12,096 nt of DNA from JBFWUM01 sp050247255 (GTDB taxonomy: Bacteria > Acidobacteriota > Vicinamibacteria > Vicinamibacterales > UBA2999), in NCBI GenBank assembly GCA_050247255.1, contig JBFWUM010000078.1:1-12096 (forward strand). The letters run 5' to 3'. Shown piece by piece: positions 7,658 to 12,096 of the stretch. The notes under the pieces are model-generated. The model was not told where the DNA came from and searched no databases. It saw only the letters and a list, made by a program, of their open reading frames with translations. Positions within the stretch are counted from its first letter, which is position 1; each line of letters begins with the position of its first letter. Position numbers and translations under genes: made by a program.

Positions 7658-10593
7658 TGAATTCAGAATTCAGAATTCAGAATTCAGAATGGCGGAGGCG
7701 GATGGTGTTCGTCATTCTGCATTCTGCATTCTGCATTGTGAATTTCCTCCCAGCGCCAGCGACCGCGCAGACTCCAGCGGTCGTCGAGGTCGTCGTGGAG
7801 CAGGAAGGCGCCCCGGTCACCGACCCTGTCATCCGCAGTTTGCTGAAGACCACGCCGGGCGCGCCGCTGGACATGCGGGATGTCCGCGAGTCGATCTCGC
7901 ACTTCATGTCGCTCAACCGCTACGAGGACGTGCAGGTCTTCCAGGAAGACGCGGGCGGCGGCGTGCGGCTGCGCTACGTGCTGACCCCGGCGCACCCGAT
8001 CGATCGCCTCGAGTTCCGCGGCTCGCTCGGCCTCGGCGAGTCGGCGCTGCGTGACGCGCTTGTCGCCCGCTTCGGCCCCGGTGCGGTGAACGCGCGGGCC
8101 GAGGAACTGCAGCGCGAGCTGCTCCGGCTCTACCGCGACCACGGCTACGTGTCGGCCACCGTCACGCCGCGCGTCGAGCAGACGCACATGCCCGACCGCG
8201 CGTCGCTGGTGTTCGACATTGCCGCCGGTCCGCGCGCGGCCATCGCCAGCCTCGATCTCGACACCGTGCCGCTGGACCTGCGCGGCACGGTGGTCGACGC
8301 GGCGGGGCTCCGCGAGGGCCAACCGTACGACGCAGCGGCCATCCAGGCGGCGCTCGATCGGCAGCAGGCGGCGCTGCGGGCGCGCGGCTACTACCAGGCG
8401 CAGGCGGTGCACTTTGCCACGTTCGATCCGGCCGGAGGCGCGCGGGTGGCGGTCACGCTGGATCGGGGCCCGCTCATCTCCGTCGCGTTCGAGGGCGACC
8501 CGCTAACCGAAGACGAGCGCGAGCGGCTGGTGCCGATCGAGGCCGAGGCCTCTGCCGATGAGGACCTGCTCGAGGACTCGAGCCGGGCGATCGAGACCTA
8601 CCTCAAGGCTGGCGGCTACCGCGACGCCCTGGTCGACTACCAACGCGTCCAGCAGGGCGACGATGCGCTGACTATTACGTTCCGGGTCAGCCGCGGACCG
8701 CGCTACATCACCGAGCTGGCGACGGTCTCGGGCAACACCGCGATCTCGACCGACGAGATCCTCCAGGCGCTGCAGGTGAAGCCGGGGGCGCCCTACGTGC
8801 AGGAGGACATTGACGAGGGGCTCGGCGCCCTGCGCAACGCCTACCGCGCCCGCGGCTATACGCGCCCGGAGCTGCGCGCGGGGCCGCGGGTCCTGCCCGA
8901 CGTCGGCGGCGATCGCCGCGTCGAGCTGGTCGTGTCGATCGCCGAGGGACCGCGCGCGCGCGTCGGCACGATCACCATCGACGGCAACACCGTCTTCTCG
9001 GACGACGAGCTGCGGGCGATGATGGGCGCGGCGGCGGGACGGCCGTTCAACGAGGTCGAGGTCGCCACCGATCGCGATCGCATCGATCTCGAGTACCGCA
9101 ACCGCGGCTACGACGGGATCGTCGTCGAGCCGCGGGTCACGCTGGTCGAGAACGACACGCGGGCCGACGTGCAGTTCGTCATCAGCGAAGGGCCGCAGGT
9201 GTTCGTCGACCAGGTGATCATCCTCGGCAACGAGCGCACCAGCGTCGACACGATCCAGCGGGAGCTGACGCTGCGGTCGGGCGAGCCGCTCGGCTACGAG
9301 CGCCTGCTCGAAAGCCAGCAGCGCCTCAGCGCGCTCGGCCTGTTCCGCCGCATCCAGATCACGCCGCTGGTCCATCCGGGCGAGGCGCGGCGCGACATCC
9401 TGGTGCAGGTCGAGGAGGCGCCGCCGACGACGCTCGGCTACGGCGGCGGCCTCGAGGGGACGTTCCTGCTGCGCGCCACCGGCGCCGGCGGCCAGGCGGA
9501 AGAGCGCTTCGAGGTCGCGCCGCGCGGCTTCTTCGAGATCGGGCGGCGGAACCTGTTCGGCAAGAACCGGACGATCAACCTGTTCACCCGTGTCAGCCTG
9601 CGCTCGCGCGACGCGCGATCGGACGACGACCCGCAGCGGCTGATGCCGCCGGCCAGCAGCTACGGGTTCCACGAGTACCGCGTGCTCGGCACCTATCGCG
9701 AGCCGCGGCTGTTCAACAGCCGCATCGACGCGCTGGTGACCGGCATCTTCGAGCAGGCGCGCCGTTCCAGCTTCAACTTCCGGGCGCGCGAGGCGCGGGC
9801 CGAGGCGGGCATCCGCCTGTCGCCGCGCTACAGCATGGCCGGACGCTTCTCCTTCCGCCACATCACGCTCTTCGACGAGCAGTTCGGCGAAGACGAGGCG
9901 CCGCTCATCGACAAGCTGTTCCCGCAGGTGCGCATTGCCAAGCTGGCGACGTCGCTGATCCGCGACACGCGCGACGATGTGCTGTATCCGAACCGGGGAT
10001 CGTTTGCGGTGGCCGACGCGGAGCTGGCGGCGCGGTCGCTCGGCTCGGAGGTCGGCTTCGTCAAGACGTTCGTGCAGGCGTTCACCTACCTGCCGCTGCC
10101 GTCGGCGCGGCGCACCATCCTGGCGCTCGGCGCGCGCGTCGGCGCGGCGCACGGCTTCGCGCTGGCCGACACCGCGGGCGAGGACGGGGAGGCGGAGGTG
10201 CTGCTGCCGGCCAGCGAGCGCTTCTTCGCCGGCGGCGACACGACCGTGCGCGGCTTCTCGCTCGACCGCCTCGGCGACGAGAACACGATTGGCGCCACCG
10301 GTTTCCCGACCGGCGGCAACGGTGAAATCGTGCTGAACGCCGAGCTGCGCGTCAGCGTGCTGAACAACCGCGCCGAAGTGGTCGGCTTCGTCGACGCCGG
10401 CAACATCTTCGAGCGCGCCGGCGACCTGGACCTGACCAGCCTCCGCCCAGCCGTCGGCTTCGGCGGCCGCTACCGCTCGCCGGTGGGCCCGATCCGCGTC
10501 GACCTCGGTTTCAACGTCGATCGCCGCGAGCTGACGCCAGGGACGCTGGAGCGGGGGTACGTGCTCCACATCTCACTCGGACAGGCCTTCTAG
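7657..10593 (+). CDS. bamA: BamA/Omp85 outer-membrane protein assembly factor with seven POTRA domains
   Basis: A 978-residue Omp85 protein that folds and inserts beta-barrel proteins into the outer membrane. After a signal peptide (residues 1-37, cleavage ATA/Q) I count seven successive POTRA domains: about 42-112, 113-190, 192-270, 272-346, 348-431, 432-513 and 514-587. Most have a (G)P-x-x-x start, a hydrophobic strand with a GN or FxG turn, and an end such as 'V-S-x-G'. The barrel runs from about 589 to the terminal Phe of LGQAF, the usual outer-membrane C-terminal signature. The diagnostic loop-6 VRGF is at residues 864-867 within FFAGGDTTVRGFS. The ATG at 7657 shares its A with the tamB stop (TGATG). 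It is preferred over ATG 7702 because it gives an n-region with three arginines, although 7702 has a GGAGG just upstream. The first 29 codons fall within a repeat hairpin. With tamB next door it could serve as a TamA-like partner instead; the number of POTRA domains favours BamA. Confidence 0.92.
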   Translation: MNSEFRIQNSEWRRRMVFVILHSAFCIVNFLPAPATAQTPAVVEVVVEQEGAPVTDPVIRSLLKTTPGAPLDMRDVRESISHFMSLNRYEDVQVFQEDAGGGVRLRYVLTPAHPIDRLEFRGSLGLGESALRDALVARFGPGAVNARAEELQRELLRLYRDHGYVSATVTPRVEQTHMPDRASLVFDIAAGPRAAIASLDLDTVPLDLRGTVVDAAGLREGQPYDAAAIQAALDRQQAALRARGYYQAQAVHFATFDPAGGARVAVTLDRGPLISVAFEGDPLTEDERERLVPIEAEASADEDLLEDSSRAIETYLKAGGYRDALVDYQRVQQGDDALTITFRVSRGPRYITELATVSGNTAISTDEILQALQVKPGAPYVQEDIDEGLGALRNAYRARGYTRPELRAGPRVLPDVGGDRRVELVVSIAEGPRARVGTITIDGNTVFSDDELRAMMGAAAGRPFNEVEVATDRDRIDLEYRNRGYDGIVVEPRVTLVENDTRADVQFVISEGPQVFVDQVIILGNERTSVDTIQRELTLRSGEPLGYERLLESQQRLSALGLFRRIQITPLVHPGEARRDILVQVEEAPPTTLGYGGGLEGTFLLRATGAGGQAEERFEVAPRGFFEIGRRNLFGKNRTINLFTRVSLRSRDARSDDDPQRLMPPASSYGFHEYRVLGTYREPRLFNSRIDALVTGIFEQARRSSFNFRAREARAEAGIRLSPRYSMAGRFSFRHITLFDEQFGEDEAPLIDKLFPQVRIAKLATSLIRDTRDDVLYPNRGSFAVADAELAARSLGSEVGFVKTFVQAFTYLPLPSARRTILALGARVGAAHGFALADTAGEDGEAEVLLPASERFFAGGDTTVRGFSLDRLGDENTIGATGFPTGGNGEIVLNAELRVSVLNNRAEVVGFVDAGNIFERAGDLDLTSLRPAVGFGGRYRSPVGPIRVDLGFNVDRRELTPGTLERGYVLHISLGQAF
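7660..7744 (+). repeat. Heptamer tandem-repeat hairpin encoding the BamA signal peptide
   Basis: The left arm (7661-7691) is about four copies of the 7-mer ATTCAGA. The right arm (7713-7743) is about four copies of ATTCTGC, the last degenerate. The arms are complementary over 31 positions with 27 Watson-Crick pairs, and 7660/7744 adds one more. Three mismatches are the same A-to-C change in successive 7-mers and one is a G-G clash. The 21-nt loop (7692-7712) holds GGAGG and an ATG. The element is visibly richer in A+T than the surrounding genes. It starts within 3 nt of the tamB stop. It runs through the BamA signal peptide: the left arm gives NSEFRIQ-type residues and the right arm gives the hydrophobic ILHSAFC-type core. 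Confidence 0.9.
7694..7698 (+). promoter_or_regulatory. GGAGG ribosome-binding-like site in the hairpin loop of bamA
   Basis: GGAGG lies 3 nt before an in-frame ATG at 7702, and both sit in the single-stranded loop of the heptamer hairpin. It could give a second BamA start 15 codons downstream. That product (MVFVILHSAFCIV...) would lack the basic n-region and be a poor signal peptide. The spacing is also shorter than usual. I therefore treat it as a possible internal or chance site rather than the main start. Confidence 0.35.
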
Positions 10594-10600
10594 GACGGCG

Positions 10601-11251
10601 ATGTTCACAGTCACGAACCACCGAGGCACCGAGGCACCGAGAAGGCTCCTTCTTCTTGCTCTGTGCCTCGGTGTCTCGGTGGTCCTTGGGGGTGACGTTG
10701 CGGCGCAACAACTCCTCGATCGCGTTCTCGCCGTCGTCGAAGGTACGCCCGTCACGCTGTCCGACGTTCGCGCCATGCAAGGACTCGGCATCGTCGATGC
10801 CGCGGATGATGCGGGGGCGCTGGAGCAGGCCATCGACCGGCAGCTGTTGCTTTACGAGGTGCAGCGGTTCCCGCCGCCGGAGCCGCCGGCCGCCGCGATC
10901 GATGCCGAGGCGGCGGCGCTGCTGGCGCGGCCGGGGCTGCCGGCGCTGATGCGCGAGACCGGGCTCGACGAGCGGCGCGTCCGCGAGATGGCGCGCGAAC
11001 GGCTGCGCATCCGCGGCTACCTGGAGCAGCGGTTCGGCACGAGCGTGCAGGTCAGCGACGAGGAAGTCGATCGCTACTACCGCGAGCACCAGGACGAGTT
11101 CCTGCGCGACGGCCTGCTGATCCCGTTTGCCGAAGCCGAACCGGTGGCGCGTGACCGCGCGTCTGCGGAGCGGCTCACCGGGTTGATCGACGACTGGATG
11201 GCCGAGCTGCGCACGCGCGCCGACGTTCGCAGGCTGGATGGTCGGTCGTAG
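10601..11251 (+). CDS. SurA-like periplasmic chaperone lacking the PPIase domain
   Basis: A 216-residue exported protein resembling the chaperone core of SurA, which escorts unfolded outer-membrane proteins through the periplasm to BamA. The signal peptide is residues 1-35 (basic n-region, LLLLALCLGVSVVL core, cleavage at VAA/QQ). LLDRVLAVVEGTPVTLSDV (from residue 38) matches the opening of the SurA N-terminal domain. Helices follow, interrupted by a Pro-rich linker (about 90-96). The VSDEEVDRYYREHQDEF stretch normally leads into the parvulin domain. That domain is absent: the chain passes directly to LIDDWMAELRTRADVR (about 195-210), which matches the final SurA helix. The TAG of bamA is 7 nt upstream and AGGA (10592-10595) gives a usable ribosome site. 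Placement directly after bamA supports the role. The 5' end is built from an octamer repeat hairpin, and the last codons and stop lie in another repeat. A catalytically inactive PpiC-family protein with another client is the main alternative. Confidence 0.78.
   Translation: MFTVTNHRGTEAPRRLLLLALCLGVSVVLGGDVAAQQLLDRVLAVVEGTPVTLSDVRAMQGLGIVDAADDAGALEQAIDRQLLLYEVQRFPPPEPPAAAIDAEAAALLARPGLPALMRETGLDERRVREMARERLRIRGYLEQRFGTSVQVSDEEVDRYYREHQDEFLRDGLLIPFAEAEPVARDRASAERLTGLIDDWMAELRTRADVRRLDGRS
10617..10683 (+). repeat. Octamer tandem-repeat hairpin encoding the SurA-like signal peptide
   Basis: The left arm (10617-10637) is made of GAGGCACC-type 8-mers. The right arm (10663-10683) is its reverse complement with one difference in 21 positions. 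The loop (10638-10662) encodes part of the leucine run. The element lies inside the signal peptide of the SurA-like gene: the left arm encodes NHRGTEA and the right arm encodes CLGVSVV. Codons pair exactly in register across the stem; for example, codon 6 (AAC) faces codon 28 (GTC) and codon 11 (GAG) faces codon 23 (CTC). The sequence is unrelated to the heptamer hairpin at 7660. Confidence 0.88.
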
Positions 11252-11306
11252 GTGGTAGATGGTCGGTGGTCGGTGGTCGCTACTGCCGACTGCCGGCTGC
11301 CGACTA
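11239..11306. repeat. Heptamer tandem-repeat hairpin between convergent gene ends
   Basis: GGTCGGT-type 7-mers (clear copies at 11261-11279, degenerate ones from 11239) face GACTGCC-type 7-mers (11287-11304) across a 7-nt loop. Read as + strand RNA, 11262-11279 pairs with 11287-11304 over 18 consecutive positions, 13 Watson-Crick and 5 G-U. The stop of the SurA-like gene (11249-11251) and the minus-strand stop of the protease gene (11304-11306) both fall in the repeat. No U-run follows the stem on either strand, so a classical intrinsic terminator is not supported. A 3'-end stabilising or blocking hairpin is possible. Confidence 0.75.
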
Positions 11307-12026
11307 GGAAGAGATCGCGACGCGGACGATCTCGAGCGAATTGAACCCGGCGTGGCTCACGACCGGCGCGACGCTGCTGCGCCGCTTCAGGAACATCACC
11401 GCCCAGACGGCGCCGAGCGTGCCGGTCGTGATCACCGCATCCCATCCTTGCACGTAGTGGCCGAGGCCGAACGCGACGCTCAGCACGACCACGCCGAGCG
11501 CGGCGCCGCCGAGGTGCTGCTCGAACCGATGCAGCAGGAACGCTCGCTGCAGTTCCTCGCGCACGCCGCCGGCGACAATCGCGACCAGGGCCAGCAACGC
11601 CGCTTGTCCCGGCGTCGCCGCCAGCTGCTCGAGCGGGTTGGTCGGCACGTTGTGCAGCCACGGCGCGAACAGGCGCAGCGTGTTGAGCAGCAGGCCGACG
11701 CCGATGAGGACGGCCGGCACCGTGACCAGCCCGTAGAGGACCTCGCGCCCGACGGACCGACCGCCGAGCCAGAGCGCTGATGCCCGCTCGCCATGCGCGC
11801 GCATCAGCGCGACCATCAGCGCGATCAGCACCACGGTATCCAGCAACGACAGCACGAGGACGAAGGTGAGGGAATAGTTGCCGTCGCCGTCCACCGGCTG
11901 CACGCCCGCGACCCGGAGCAGGACGCCGATCGCCAGCTGCGTCGGCACGCTGGAGCAGAGGAGGACTTCGAAGAGTGCGGTCAAACGGTCCGACGGGCCC
12001 GTGGTCCGCACGAAATGATCAGTCAC
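11304..12026 (-). CDS. CPBP-family (CAAX/Abi) intramembrane glutamic-type protease
   Basis: A 240-residue multi-pass membrane protein. The CPBP family includes CAAX prenyl proteases of Rce1 type and bacterial relatives involved in peptide maturation, immunity or unknown processing. Hydrophobic helices lie at about 18-40, 52-75, 97-118, 141-155, 173-190 and 197-213. The three family motifs are present: a double glutamate E157-E158 with R161 in REELQRAF, then FGLGH with H190, then HAGFN (225-229) with H225 and N229. The first motif has two residues between EE and R instead of the usual three, so either the alignment shifts or this is a distinct subgroup. The GTG start at 12026 is preceded by AGAGG (12034-12030), and no longer in-frame start exists nearby. 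It is encoded opposite to the envelope operon, with 52 nt between the stops, so a functional link is not implied. The substrate is unknown. Confidence 0.82.
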   Translation of the reverse strand: MTDHFVRTTGPSDRLTALFEVLLCSSVPTQLAIGVLLRVAGVQPVDGDGNYSLTFVLVLSLLDTVVLIALMVALMRAHGERASALWLGGRSVGREVLYGLVTVPAVLIGVGLLLNTLRLFAPWLHNVPTNPLEQLAATPGQAALLALVAIVAGGVREELQRAFLLHRFEQHLGGAALGVVVLSVAFGLGHYVQGWDAVITTGTLGAVWAVMFLKRRSSVAPVVSHAGFNSLEIVRVAISS

Positions 12027-12047
12027 GCGCCTCTATAGTCCCATTCC

Positions 12048-12079
12048 GACCCTCGGACCCTCGGACCTCCGGACCCTCG
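12048..12079. repeat. Octamer tandem repeat upstream of the protease gene
   Basis: Four head-to-tail copies of the 8-mer GACCCTCG fill 12048-12079; the third copy differs at two positions (GACCTCCG). The array sits 21 nt beyond the protease start codon, in its 5' region. AT-rich sequence (12080-12096) follows and the window then ends. By analogy with the other three elements a complementary arm may lie beyond the edge, but this cannot be seen. No convincing promoter was found in the 70 nt between the protease start and the window end. Confidence 0.85.
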
Positions 12080-12096
12080 AACCATATGTAAATATT

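Noticed and set aside
7661..7743. CRISPR array
   Set aside because: The repeats are 7 nt, directly adjacent and without unique spacers, and the region is translated.
8503..10569. Antisense open frame of about 690 codons opposite bamA
   Set aside because: The same compositional shadow; the + strand encodes recognisable POTRA and barrel segments throughout.
11262..11304. Rho-independent terminator
   Set aside because: The stem is strong as + strand RNA but is followed by a purine-rich sequence, not a U-run, and the minus strand lacks one too.

Overview
The window is a GC-rich (roughly two-thirds G+C by eye) stretch of a Gram-negative bacterial chromosome. The outer-membrane genes (TamB, BamA-type Omp85, SurA-like chaperone), the codon bias and the short period-7 and period-8 tandem repeats at gene borders suggest Acidobacteriota, perhaps Vicinamibacteria. 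That placement rests on memory of gene style, not on a marker gene, and is moderate at best.

Layout. The + strand starts with the 3' end of a gene that may belong to the SPFH/band-7 family (1-126). It is followed by an AGCS-type sodium:alanine/glycine symporter (134-1489). After a 32-nt gap comes a very tight run of five genes: biotin carboxylase (1522-3069), biotin carrier protein (3066-3575), TamB (3572-7657), a seven-POTRA BamA/Omp85 protein (7657-10593) and a SurA-like chaperone without a PPIase domain (10601-11251). Junctions overlap by 4, 4 and 1 nt, and the last is separated by 7 nt, so these genes are very probably co-transcribed and translationally coupled. A CPBP (CAAX/Abi) membrane protease (11304-12026) lies on the minus strand and converges on the run. 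The last 70 nt hold its leader region and an octamer repeat. There is no RNA gene, insertion sequence or CRISPR array that I can see.

How the genes may work together. The carboxylase pair makes a malonyl-CoA-type precursor. TamB is an AsmA-like envelope-spanning protein implicated in phospholipid transport to the outer membrane. BamA inserts beta-barrel proteins, and a SurA-type chaperone delivers them. The run therefore reads as an envelope-growth operon joining lipid precursor supply to outer-membrane assembly (inference).

The most unusual signal is a set of four short tandem-repeat elements of period 7 or 8, each at a gene border and three of them forming inverted-repeat hairpins. Two, of unrelated sequence, lie inside the 5' ends of the BamA and SurA-like genes and encode their signal peptides. 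In both, the left arm encodes the polar, arginine-containing n-region and the complementary right arm encodes the hydrophobic core. A third element supplies the last codons and stop of the chaperone gene and the stop of the convergent protease gene. The fourth lies just upstream of the protease gene. Separately, a palindrome in the carboxylase gene coincides with about ten extra residues.
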